DNA from: Candidatus Aminicenantota bacterium
GTDB lineage: Bacteria; Acidobacteriota; Aminicenantia; Aminicenantales; Aminicenantaceae
Reading direction: 5' to 3'
Length of the DNA stretch: 6,041 nucleotides
NCBI GenBank assembly: GCA_030670375.1
Contig: DAOVBT010000140.1
Coordinates: 1-6,041 of the forward strand
Shown here: piece after piece, positions 1-6,041 of the stretch
How positions within the stretch are numbered: the first letter of the stretch is position 1
Layout: every line of letters starts with the position of its first letter
Program-made: the position numbers and the translations under genes
Notes under the pieces: generated by a model
The model's database searches: none
Told to the model about the DNA's origin: nothing
Seen by the model: only the letters and a program-made list of their open reading frames with translations

Positions 1-344
1 AAATGGAGGTGAGTGTTTATCACATAATCGATGTCTTCGGGATTAAAACCAAGATTTTTGATCTCCCCCAAAAGACCTGGCTCTCTCTCCACAGAGTAAA
101 AATGAGTAACCTTTGCGTCTAGCCCTGGACCGATGCCCGTCTCGATGAGGACCAAAGCCTGCTCCGTCTGGATGAGGAGGGAGTTGAGCCCCATTTTGAT
201 CCGGTTTTGTTCATCGGGAGCATAAATTTTCTCCCACAACACTTTGGGAACCACCCCGAACATCGTGCCGCCATCCAGGTAGAAATATCCATCACGCAAA
301 CCATAAATTGTGAATTTCCCCAGAGATATTTTATCGACTGTCAT
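1..344 (-). CDS. MBL-fold metallo-hydrolase, N-terminal part (3' end cut by window edge)
   Basis: This reading frame has 114 complete codons and is open to the window edge. It begins MTVDKISLGK and contains a DGGTMFGVVPK segment (residues 24-34), then SLLIQTEQALVLIETGIG (residues 55-72), then DYVINTHLH (106-114). The last stretch is the beginning of the HxHxDH metal-binding motif: H112 and H114 are visible, and the Asp and third His would lie outside the window. This layout is that of the metallo-beta-lactamase-fold hydrolases of the GloB/AHL-lactonase-like group (COG0491 type), which usually hydrolyse ester, thioester or lactone bonds with a di-metal centre. The substrate cannot be told from this part. 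The start is well fixed: ATG at 344 overlaps the nuoI stop as ATGA, an in-frame stop lies seven codons upstream (363-365), and no other start codon lies between. nuoJ would normally sit here. The family call is firm; the function and any link to complex I are unknown. Confidence 0.85.
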   Translation of the reverse strand, partial: MTVDKISLGKFTIYGLRDGYFYLDGGTMFGVVPKVLWEKIYAPDEQNRIKMGLNSLLIQTEQALVLIETGIGPGLDAKVTHFYSVEREPGLLGEIKNLGFNPEDIDYVINTHLH

Positions 345-814
345 CCCATGAGTTTTTCGAGATCATAAATCAATTTGTCGCGGGAGTACTCGGCGAACTC
401 AATCTGTCCTGTATCCATTCGGATGGCATCTTCCGGGCAAGCCTCCACACAAAATCCACAAAAACAACACCGGCTTAAGTCGATGATAAAAATGGACGGA
501 ACTTTTTGAACCTCAGGATCGGGATCTTCAGCGGCTTCCACAAAGATGCATTCCGAAGGACATACGGTCACACACAGCATGCAGGCCACACAACGCGGTT
601 TGCCATCTTCCCTTTTGAGGAGTCTGTGCAAACTTCTGTGCCTGGAAGCAATCTTTCTTTTCTCCTCAGGGTACTGGATCGTAACAGCTCCCTTCCTTTT
701 TGTTTTTATCCTAAAAAGTTTCAGAGTATGGAACCACATATTCACCATAAAATGGCGCGTGGTGATAAGACTTCCCTTTATGATCGCGATAAAATAACCT
801 AATGCTTTAATCAT
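341..814 (-). CDS. nuoI: NADH-quinone oxidoreductase subunit I (two [4Fe-4S])
   Basis: This 157-residue protein is the 23 kDa/TYKY-type subunit. It carries electrons through clusters N6a and N6b towards N2 at the join of the peripheral and membrane arms. Two ferredoxin-type motifs are complete: C75-x2-C78-x2-C81-x3-C85-P and C116-x2-C119-x2-C122-x3-C126-P. An extra Cys (C117) sits next to the second motif. The N-terminal 35 residues are amphipathic/hydrophobic, as expected for the helices that lie along the membrane, and the TIQYPEEKR and HRLLKREDGKPRC segments before the first motif are typical of the family. Length is normal. The ATG at 814 overlaps the nuoH stop as ATGA, and the stop overlaps the next gene in the same way, so translation is probably coupled at both ends. 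There is only a weak purine stretch before the start. Confidence 0.97.
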   Translation of the reverse strand: MIKALGYFIAIIKGSLITTRHFMVNMWFHTLKLFRIKTKRKGAVTIQYPEEKRKIASRHRSLHRLLKREDGKPRCVACMLCVTVCPSECIFVEAAEDPDPEVQKVPSIFIIDLSRCCFCGFCVEACPEDAIRMDTGQIEFAEYSRDKLIYDLEKLMG

Positions 815-1890
815 CCTATTAAACTCAATAAAATCGCAGTTCCGGCGATATTGACCAAACTAAGAGGCACCAACAACTTCCAACCCAAATCCATCACCTG
901 ATCGTACCGGAATCGCGGGTAGGTCCAGCGGATCAAAATTTGAAGCCAGCAGAAAAAGAAGACTTTCAAATTGAATGCCAAAACCTGGAAGGCCACCACG
1001 ATCCCGTGGGGCAAAAGCCACTCCCCTCCCCAAGGAAAATGGAATCCATCGGCATACAACCAGGGGACTTGCCACCCTCCAAAGAACAGAGTGGTCAAGA
1101 GGCAGGCTACTATCAACACTTCCATGAAGTCCGTGAACATGAAAAGTCCCCATTTGAGGCCAGAGTATTCGGTGAAAAATCCGACGATTTCGTTTTCTCC
1201 CTCCGGGAGATCAAACGGAACTCTCTTGGTCTCGGCAAGTGCTGCGAAGAAAAAGATCAACAATCCCAATGGCTGGAGAAATACACCCCATTTGGGAAGC
1301 CATCCCCAAAGCATTTCACCCTGATAGTGGACGATCGCAGAGAGTTTCAAAGAAGGATAAACCAAAATCAGGCCGATCAAAGAAAGGCCCAGTGCCACTT
1401 CATAGGAGATGAGCTGAGCCGCTCCTCTCATCCCCCCGAGCAGAGTGTATCTGTTATTCGAACTCCAGCCGGCAAGAATAATGCCGAAAATCCCCAAAGA
1501 TAACATAGCCATCACAAATAGCAGGCTCACGTTAAAGTCAACGACTTGCAGTTTGATCTCGCGGCCCCCGATCCGGAGAACATCCCCAAAAGGGATGGCC
1601 GATATCGTTACGGCTACAAAGAAAAAGGAAATGAAAGGGGCCAGATTATGCAGAAACTTCCTCGAGAATTTCGGCGTGAAATCTTCTTTGAAAATCATCT
1701 TGATGGCGTCGGCAAACGGCTGAAAAAGCCCGATGGCACGAAACTTCCAGATATTGGCCCTGTTGGCTCCGATCCTATCCTGGATGACAGCACTTTCTTT
1801 CCTTTCAACCCAGGTCAAATATAGGGCTATCACAAGAAACCAGACCAGTGCACAGATAATTTTAATCAGTATGATGATCCACTCACTCAT
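811..1890 (-). CDS. nuoH: NADH-quinone oxidoreductase subunit H (ND1-type membrane subunit)
   Basis: This 359-residue polytopic membrane protein is the ND1 homologue, which anchors the peripheral arm and forms much of the quinone-binding chamber. Hydrophobic segments lie near residues 3-27, 84-100, 121-141, 158-178, 203-219, 249-271, 295-315 and 338-358, consistent with the eight or so helices of the family. Family hallmarks are WVERKESAVIQDRIG (27-41), GLFQPFADAIKMIFKED (54-70) and the acidic cytoplasmic loop AETKRVPFDLPEGENEIV (219-236) followed by FFTEYSG (238-244). The loop keeps E220, E230, E232, E234 and E241, but it appears one residue shorter than the usual EIVAGY/F-x-TEYSG form. The start ATG lies inside the end of nuoG (8-base overlap), preceded by GAGAAG as a modest ribosome binding site. 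Identity is secure. Confidence 0.97.
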   Translation of the reverse strand: MSEWIIILIKIICALVWFLVIALYLTWVERKESAVIQDRIGANRANIWKFRAIGLFQPFADAIKMIFKEDFTPKFSRKFLHNLAPFISFFFVAVTISAIPFGDVLRIGGREIKLQVVDFNVSLLFVMAMLSLGIFGIILAGWSSNNRYTLLGGMRGAAQLISYEVALGLSLIGLILVYPSLKLSAIVHYQGEMLWGWLPKWGVFLQPLGLLIFFFAALAETKRVPFDLPEGENEIVGFFTEYSGLKWGLFMFTDFMEVLIVACLLTTLFFGGWQVPWLYADGFHFPWGGEWLLPHGIVVAFQVLAFNLKVFFFCWLQILIRWTYPRFRYDQVMDLGWKLLVPLSLVNIAGTAILLSLIG

Positions 1891-3436
1891 GTTCTTCTCG
1901 AAAATAGGGAATTTCTTTTTTCATCACTTCTCGAATGCTTTCTGGAGATGAAAATTGATTATAAAAATCAAAATTTATCATTAATTTTTTGGCTAAATCC
2001 ACGAGAAATTGCCATGCAGGTTTGCAATTCCCGGGGGCATCCAATGCAGGTGAAAAGCCTTGTACACTCCCGACGATATTGGTCAGCGAGCCTCCCTTTT
2101 CCGCGATCAACGACATGGGCAAGACCATATCGAACAAGGAGTTGATTTCATGATTGTGGGATGCAAAAAGAACTGTTTTTTCTATCTTGTCCAAAGCGGC
2201 CTTTAGCGGGCTAAAATCCGTATCACCCTTGATAGGAGAGGCAAAAACAAAAAGCAAATCAACATCTTCTAAGAATTTTTCCCAATCAGCAGGCTGCAAA
2301 TCAAACCCTATCTCTTTTGCTCCTCGCCTATTTGGTGTTCTTTCGGCAGTTAACAGGAAATCGTCTGATGATTCCTCTGGTGGATCGAGGAAGCTGATTT
2401 TTCCGATGTTGATGTCATTTCGGAATATTTTATCTATAAGGAATAACTCTTCGTTCGAAAGCCAAGATTGGAGAATAAGTCCGATGTGAGATGATCTCTT
2501 CATATGAAATAAGCGTCCGATTTCCCCTGCAACGATTGAAGTGATTTCTTGCCATGATTGAGGATCTTCGGAGTTGTTCACTACGATTTTATCGAGTCGT
2601 TCCTGATCGAGATAGGAATAATCATATCGGCCTTTATCACAAATCCAGAATCCGTTGATCATCTGATTTTCTCGAGTTTGAATCCTGTATACCCTTTTTG
2701 GCAGCGAAAACCGAGAAAATCCTTGATGGGACTCTACATAGATGTTGCATCCTCTGCTGCACAGAGTACAAATGGACTCACGGCTTTGCAAAAACCAGGT
2801 TCTTGTTTTGAATCTGAAATCCTTGTCCGTGATAGCGCCAACAGGACAGAGTTCAGCCAGGTTGCCGGAATAATTATTGTCTACCAAAATTCCATCATAT
2901 GTGGCTACTTCCGCATGAACACCCCGTTGGAAAACTCCCAACTCACGAGTTTTAGTCACCTCGTCGAGGAAACGCACACACCGGCGACATAAAACACATC
3001 TTTCCTGATCATGCAGGAGATTTTTCCCGATTTCGATCTTTTTCTGTCTCTTCTCTTTTTCCTCATTAAATTCGCTCTCGAATAATCCGTACTCTTCATA
3101 ATAATCTTGAAGCTTGCACTCTCCGGCCTTATCGCAGATCGGACAATCGATAGGATGATCAGCCAAAAGGCATTCCAAAACGCCCTTCCGCGCTTCGATG
3201 ACGCTCTCGCTCTTGGTCGAAACTTTCATTCCGTCCCGTACTTGAGTGGAACAAGCCAATTCCAGCTTGGGAAGTCCTTCGATCTCGACCAAACACATCC
3301 GGCAGGAGCCCTCGGGCATAAATGCTTTGTGATAACAGAGATGAGGAATTTGCAGTCCGGCACTTTCGGCAGCTTTCAGTATGGTTGTGCCTTCTGCAAC
3401 ATCACACTCTCTCTCATCGATTAAAATCTTCGCCAT
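1883..3436 (-). CDS. nuoG: NADH-quinone oxidoreductase subunit G, short form
   Basis: This 517-residue protein is the 75 kDa-type subunit of the NADH module and carries the chain of Fe-S clusters from NuoF/NuoE towards NuoI. Ligand sets, N to C: [2Fe-2S] N1b at C34-x10-C45-x2-C48-x13-C62; His-ligated N5 at H94-x3-C98-x2-C101-x5-C107; N4 at C147-x2-C150-x2-C153...C197; and an N7-type site at C223-x2-C226-x3-C230-x35-C266. Residues from about 270 onward correspond to the molybdopterin-oxidoreductase-like domain, but only about 247 residues remain, where well-known NuoG/Nqo3 proteins total roughly 780-910. The end still keeps the family-like MVLPMSLIAEKGGSLTNIVGSVQ segment (437-459), so the shortening is internal rather than a simple stop. 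The start ATG has a good Shine-Dalgarno. The gene ends 8 bases inside nuoH. Identity is secure; the shortened domain is the odd feature. Confidence 0.96.
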   Translation of the reverse strand: MAKILIDERECDVAEGTTILKAAESAGLQIPHLCYHKAFMPEGSCRMCLVEIEGLPKLELACSTQVRDGMKVSTKSESVIEARKGVLECLLADHPIDCPICDKAGECKLQDYYEEYGLFESEFNEEKEKRQKKIEIGKNLLHDQERCVLCRRCVRFLDEVTKTRELGVFQRGVHAEVATYDGILVDNNYSGNLAELCPVGAITDKDFRFKTRTWFLQSRESICTLCSRGCNIYVESHQGFSRFSLPKRVYRIQTRENQMINGFWICDKGRYDYSYLDQERLDKIVVNNSEDPQSWQEITSIVAGEIGRLFHMKRSSHIGLILQSWLSNEELFLIDKIFRNDINIGKISFLDPPEESSDDFLLTAERTPNRRGAKEIGFDLQPADWEKFLEDVDLLFVFASPIKGDTDFSPLKAALDKIEKTVLFASHNHEINSLFDMVLPMSLIAEKGGSLTNIVGSVQGFSPALDAPGNCKPAWQFLVDLAKKLMINFDFYNQFSSPESIREVMKKEIPYFREEHE

Positions 3437-3446
3437 CTACTGTATT

Positions 3447-3452
3447 TCTCCT
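3447..3452 (-). promoter_or_regulatory. Shine-Dalgarno of nuoG
   Basis: AGGAGA on the minus strand lies 10 bases before the nuoG ATG, inside the 20-base nuoF-nuoG gap. It is the clearest ribosome binding site in the window and supports the ATG at 3436. This is the only junction here with a real gap, which suggests nuoG is initiated independently instead of by coupling to nuoF. Confidence 0.75.
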
Positions 3453-3456
3453 GCCT

Positions 3457-4710
3457 TCAGTTTCCTAAAGGAATATAAGATTCAAGTTCTTTGCGAAATT
3501 TCTGTATGATGGACAACACAGGCATGGCAGCTGCATCTCCCAACGGACACAGGGTTTTTCCCATCATGTTGTTTGCCAATTGGATAATCTTATCCAGATC
3601 TTCCCTTTTTCCGTTTCCATCGGCCATTCGTTTGACGATCTTGTTTATCCAAGAATTTCCGATACGGCAAGGCGTGCACTGACCGCACGATTCGTGGGAA
3701 TAAAATTTTGTGACACGCCTCAGAACATCCAGCATGGATGTTTCCTCATCGATGACAATAATCGCGGCAGAGCCAAGCATGGATTTGGCTTCTACCAACG
3801 AATCGAAATCCATGCTGATATCGATCTCCTCCGCCGTCAAAATAGGGGCCGACATGCCCCCTGGAATGACAGCTTTAAGCTTTTTACCTTCCATCATCCC
3901 ACCCGCATGCTTGATGATGATTTCTTTTAAGTTTGTGCCCACGGGCAACTCATAGATCCCAGGTTTTTTCACCATCCCACTGACACCAAAAATCCGGGTT
4001 CCGCCATCTTTAGGAAGGCCTACCTGGCAAAACCAGGCTGCTCCATTCAGAATGATAGATGGAATATTCGAAACGGTTTCCACATTATTTATCACAGTCG
4101 GGCAGCCAAAAAGTCCAACAGATGCTGGAAATGGAGGTTTCAAACGCGGATTTCCTCGCTTTCCCTCGAGAGATTCCAATAGTGCAGTCTCTTCTCCACA
4201 AATGTAGGCACCTGCTCCCCTATGGACATAAACGTCCAGTTTGAATCCGGTTCCCAATATACTCTCACCCAGGAAATCCTTATCGTAGGCCTCAGAAATG
4301 GCTTGCTCCAGACGGAGAGCCACAGCTTCGTACTCTCCTCTGATGTATATGAATGCTGTATGAATACCCACACAAAAGGATGTGATGATTATTCCTTCTA
4401 TGAGGAGGTGAGGATTATGGGTCATGATGTACCGGTCTTTGAATGTCCCCGGTTCTCCTTCATCCGCGTTCACGCACAAATATTTTGGCTTTTCGATATC
4501 TTTGGGAACAAATCCCCACTTCACACCGGCGGGGAATCCTGCTCCTCCCCTTCCCCTCAGGTTGGCAGCCTTCACTTCTTCCAAGATCTCATCCGCTTTC
4601 ATATCCGTAAGAGCTTTTTTTGCGGCTTCATATCCTTTATTTTCCAGATAGACATCGATCTTGAACAGATTTTCCAGTCCAAAATGTTGGGTTAAAATTT
4701 TATCTGTCAC
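3457..4710 (-). CDS. nuoF: NADH-quinone oxidoreductase subunit F (NADH/FMN, cluster N3)
   Basis: This 417-residue protein is the 51 kDa-type subunit. It binds NADH and FMN at the tip of the peripheral arm, takes the hydride and passes electrons to cluster N3. Visible hallmarks are the glycine-rich FMN/NADH loop GRGGAGFPAGVKW (53-65), YLCVNADEGEPGTFKDR (77-93), YICGEETALLESLEGKRGNPR (169-189), and the N3 ligands C342-x2-C345-x2-C348-x39-C388 in ESCGQCTPCR...TLCPLG. Length is normal, with no fused thioredoxin-like or ferredoxin domain as found in some hydrogenase HoxF/HydB or formate dehydrogenase relatives, so the complex I assignment rests on both domain layout and neighbours. The start is GTG: an in-frame TGA lies four codons upstream (4720-4722) with no alternative start between. 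The gene begins 5 bases after the nuoE stop. Confidence 0.97.
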   Translation of the reverse strand: MTDKILTQHFGLENLFKIDVYLENKGYEAAKKALTDMKADEILEEVKAANLRGRGGAGFPAGVKWGFVPKDIEKPKYLCVNADEGEPGTFKDRYIMTHNPHLLIEGIIITSFCVGIHTAFIYIRGEYEAVALRLEQAISEAYDKDFLGESILGTGFKLDVYVHRGAGAYICGEETALLESLEGKRGNPRLKPPFPASVGLFGCPTVINNVETVSNIPSIILNGAAWFCQVGLPKDGGTRIFGVSGMVKKPGIYELPVGTNLKEIIIKHAGGMMEGKKLKAVIPGGMSAPILTAEEIDISMDFDSLVEAKSMLGSAAIIVIDEETSMLDVLRRVTKFYSHESCGQCTPCRIGNSWINKIVKRMADGNGKREDLDKIIQLANNMMGKTLCPLGDAAAMPVLSIIQKFRKELESYIPLGN

Positions 4711-4715
4711 TTTAT

Positions 4716-5189
4716 CTACTCAAGGTTATCCAAAATATTGTCGATTTTTTCTTTATCCAAATTTCCGAAATAATCGAAATTGATCATCATACATGGAGCC
4801 TGTTCACAGGCACCAAGACATTCGACGGTCATGAGTGTGAATTTTTTATCTGATGTTGTCTCCCCAATTTCGATTCCCAATTTGTTCTTCAAGTGATCGA
4901 TTAGGGATTCTGATCCCAACAGACTGCAACTCAAGTTGGAACAGACTTGGATGTGATATTTCCCCACCTCTTTTTGATTGAACATGGTGTAGAATGTTAC
5001 CACTTCTTTGACTTTGATCGGTTTGATATTCAATAAATGCGCCACTTGCTTTTCTTCCTGCTGGGAGATAAAACCCTTTTCGTGCTGAACAAGATGCAAG
5101 ACGGGGAGAAGTGCAGCCTCTTTGCTCGCGTAGCGAGAGGCGATTTCCTCGATTTTTTTCTTTGTTTGATCAGTCAACTCTGGACTCAT
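4716..5189 (-). CDS. nuoE: NADH-quinone oxidoreductase subunit E ([2Fe-2S] N1a)
   Basis: This 157-residue protein is the 24 kDa-type subunit with a thioredoxin-like [2Fe-2S] domain. It holds cluster N1a next to the FMN of NuoF. The four ligands are present as C83-x4-C88 and C124-x3-C128 (VECLGACEQAP). The N-terminal helical part includes the typical LLPVLHLVQHEKGFIS (27-42) and VKEVVTFYTMF (60-70) segments. Length is normal. The ATG overlaps the nuoD stop as ATGA, and a GGTGGAG stretch lies upstream. The stop is TAG, followed after 5 bases by the nuoF GTG. Sequence and neighbours agree on the assignment. Confidence 0.97.
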   Translation of the reverse strand: MSPELTDQTKKKIEEIASRYASKEAALLPVLHLVQHEKGFISQQEEKQVAHLLNIKPIKVKEVVTFYTMFNQKEVGKYHIQVCSNLSCSLLGSESLIDHLKNKLGIEIGETTSDKKFTLMTVECLGACEQAPCMMINFDYFGNLDKEKIDNILDNLE

Positions 5190-6041
5190 CTATCCAATTC
5201 TCCACCGATCATATTCATCGATCCGAATGTTGGTATCACATCGGCCAAAAAATGTCCAATGACAATTTCCTCGAGAGCCGCTACTATGTGGAAACAAGGA
5301 GCGCGCAGATGGAGACGATAGGGTTTATCCGTTCCATCTGATATGATGTAAAATCCCAGTTCGCCACTTCCACCCTCGACAGCAAAATAAGCCTCGCCTT
5401 TAGGCAGACGAATCCCGTGACCCCTCATGAAAAATTTAAAATGATTGATGAGGCCTTCAATGTTTGTGTACGTGTCCTCTTTGGGCGGAACGATATATTT
5501 CTTGCCGGCTAAAATGCCGGGATATTTATCCTTCTCCGTCCCTTCCAGATTAGGAGAAAGCTTGATCCTTTCCTCAGGCTTTTTTGTCCTGGAAGCTTTG
5601 ATGGCTTCAGCCGGCTCCAATCCTTTCGTTACCGATTCGGATGAAGAAGAAGGTCTAGGGATCTTTGCCATGCACTGCTCGACCATCCTCAAACTCTGTT
5701 CCATTTCCTGCATGCGGACCATGTAGCGGTCGAAGTTGTCTCCTCTCTCTCCCAAGGGAATTTCAAAATCCAGTTGATCGTAGATGAGGTATGGGAAAGC
5801 TTTGCGCACATCGTAATTGACGCCAGTTGATCGCAAGCATGGTCCTGTCCATCCGTAATTGATCGCCAACTCCGGAGTCACAACCGCAACATCTCTCGTC
5901 CGGTTGAGAAAAATCTTATTTTTGCTCATCAGACCATGGCAATCCTTAAGCACTTTGCGGGTTTCATCGATGGCAATACGGGTTGTTTCTTTCCAATCAG
6001 ATGGAAAGTCTGATCTGACTCCTCCGACCCGGATAAAAGAC
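5186..6041 (-). CDS. nuoD: NADH-quinone oxidoreductase subunit D, C-terminal part (5' end cut by window edge)
   Basis: The frame is open to the right edge and gives 284 residues plus stop; the N-terminal part, including the start, is outside. This is the 49 kDa-type subunit, related to the large subunit of NiFe hydrogenases, which forms the quinone site with NuoB and NuoH. Family segments are FIRVGGVRSDFP at the edge, TGPCLRSTGVNYDVRKAFPY (about 5774-5833), GDNFDRYMVRMQEMEQSLR (about 5687-5743), NIEGLINHFKFFMRGHG, GELGFYIISDGTDKPYRLHLRAPCF, and the terminal GELDR, which matches the usual G(E/D)(V/L)DR end. The GTG at 5953 is an internal valine codon, because the frame continues upstream with conserved sequence. 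Between the QCMAKIP helix end and YIVPPKEDTYT is an unusually long polar linker. Whether nuoC is fused to this gene, as in some enterics, cannot be seen. The stop overlaps the nuoE start as ATGA. Confidence 0.97.
   Translation of the reverse strand, partial: SFIRVGGVRSDFPSDWKETTRIAIDETRKVLKDCHGLMSKNKIFLNRTRDVAVVTPELAINYGWTGPCLRSTGVNYDVRKAFPYLIYDQLDFEIPLGERGDNFDRYMVRMQEMEQSLRMVEQCMAKIPRPSSSSESVTKGLEPAEAIKASRTKKPEERIKLSPNLEGTEKDKYPGILAGKKYIVPPKEDTYTNIEGLINHFKFFMRGHGIRLPKGEAYFAVEGGSGELGFYIISDGTDKPYRLHLRAPCFHIVAALEEIVIGHFLADVIPTFGSMNMIGGELDR
5200..5206 (-). promoter_or_regulatory. Shine-Dalgarno of nuoE
   Basis: GGTGGAG on the minus strand lies 10 bases before the nuoE ATG, inside the last codons of nuoD. 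It fits ribosome re-initiation at the ATGA overlap and supports the ATG at 5189. The same bases encode conserved residues near the NuoD C-terminus, so some of the match may be coincidental. Confidence 0.55.
5504..5650 (-). other. polar insert within NuoD
   Basis: About 49 codons encode a Ser/Lys/Glu/Pro-rich segment, from the SSSSES run to GILAG, between two conserved NuoD blocks. From memory, well-studied homologues such as Thermus Nqo4 bridge these blocks with only about ten residues, so roughly 43 residues look extra. The reading frame is intact on both sides, with no stop and no repeat, so this is a protein-level insertion and not a frameshift. It is probably a flexible surface loop. Confidence 0.65.

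Noticed and set aside
119..304. Minus-strand frame of 61 codons beginning MVCVMDIST
   Set aside because: It is out of frame with the MBL-fold gene that covers the same bases, and its product is low-complexity Ser/Arg/Trp-rich. The MBL frame has clear family motifs and an ATGA junction.
940..1503. Plus-strand open frame of 187 codons opposite nuoH
   Set aside because: Hydrophilic product with no recognisable motif, antisense to a conserved membrane subunit, and no ribosome binding site or neighbours on that strand. It is a shadow.
4222..4695. Plus-strand open frame of 157 codons opposite nuoF
   Set aside because: Lies entirely antisense to conserved nuoF blocks and shows no family signature. 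Treated as chance.
5125..5137. Inverted repeat CTCGC-GTA-GCGAG
   Set aside because: A 5-base stem within the nuoE coding sequence, with no T-run and no nearby gene end. It is too short to call a terminator or operator.
3457..5189. nuoE-nuoF as the diaphorase part of a bidirectional hydrogenase or formate dehydrogenase
   Set aside because: They lie directly between nuoD and nuoG-H-I in standard complex I order, NuoF has no fused extra domain, and no hydrogenase or formate dehydrogenase catalytic gene is seen.
5505..5520. Inverted repeat CCGGC...GCCGG at the edge of the NuoD insert
   Set aside because: A 5-base stem with a 6-base spacer, inside an intact reading frame. It could suggest an insertion scar, but it is too short and no target duplication is visible.

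Overview
The window is a fully coding stretch of a bacterial respiratory complex I (NADH:quinone oxidoreductase, type NDH-1) operon. All genes read on the minus strand, so transcription runs from the right edge towards position 1. In that order the genes are nuoD (5' part cut off by the right edge), nuoE, nuoF, nuoG, nuoH, nuoI, and then the first 114 codons of a metallo-beta-lactamase-fold (MBL) hydrolase that runs off the left edge. Every visible Fe-S ligand set is intact: N1a in NuoE; FMN/NADH loops and N3 in NuoF; N1b, N5, N4 and an N7-type site in NuoG; and two ferredoxin-type sites in NuoI (N6a/N6b). The electron path from NADH to the quinone module therefore looks functional.

Packing is very tight. 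nuoD/nuoE, nuoH/nuoI and nuoI/MBL overlap by 4 bases (ATGA). nuoG/nuoH overlap by 8 bases, nuoE/nuoF are 5 bases apart, and nuoF/nuoG are 20 bases apart with a clear Shine-Dalgarno. There is no room for an internal promoter or terminator, and no intergenic stretch exceeds 20 bases. I see no tRNA, rRNA, CRISPR, insertion sequence or repeat. The operon promoter, and nuoA-C if present, would lie beyond the right edge.

The order D-E-F-G-H-I is the usual one. The surprise is at the left: where nuoJ normally follows nuoI, the sequence instead starts an MBL-fold protein that is apparently translationally coupled to nuoI. Other departures from the usual complex I are a short NuoG (517 residues, most of the C-terminal molybdopterin-oxidoreductase-like domain missing), a hydrophilic insert of about 43 residues in NuoD, and a one-residue shortening of the conserved quinone-site loop of NuoH.

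The organism is a bacterium of moderate GC content by eye. The sequence alone does not let me name the phylum. The protein features (short NuoG, LPEGENE-type NuoH) fit an under-sampled or environmental lineage rather than Escherichia- or Thermus-type complex I, but that is an inference.
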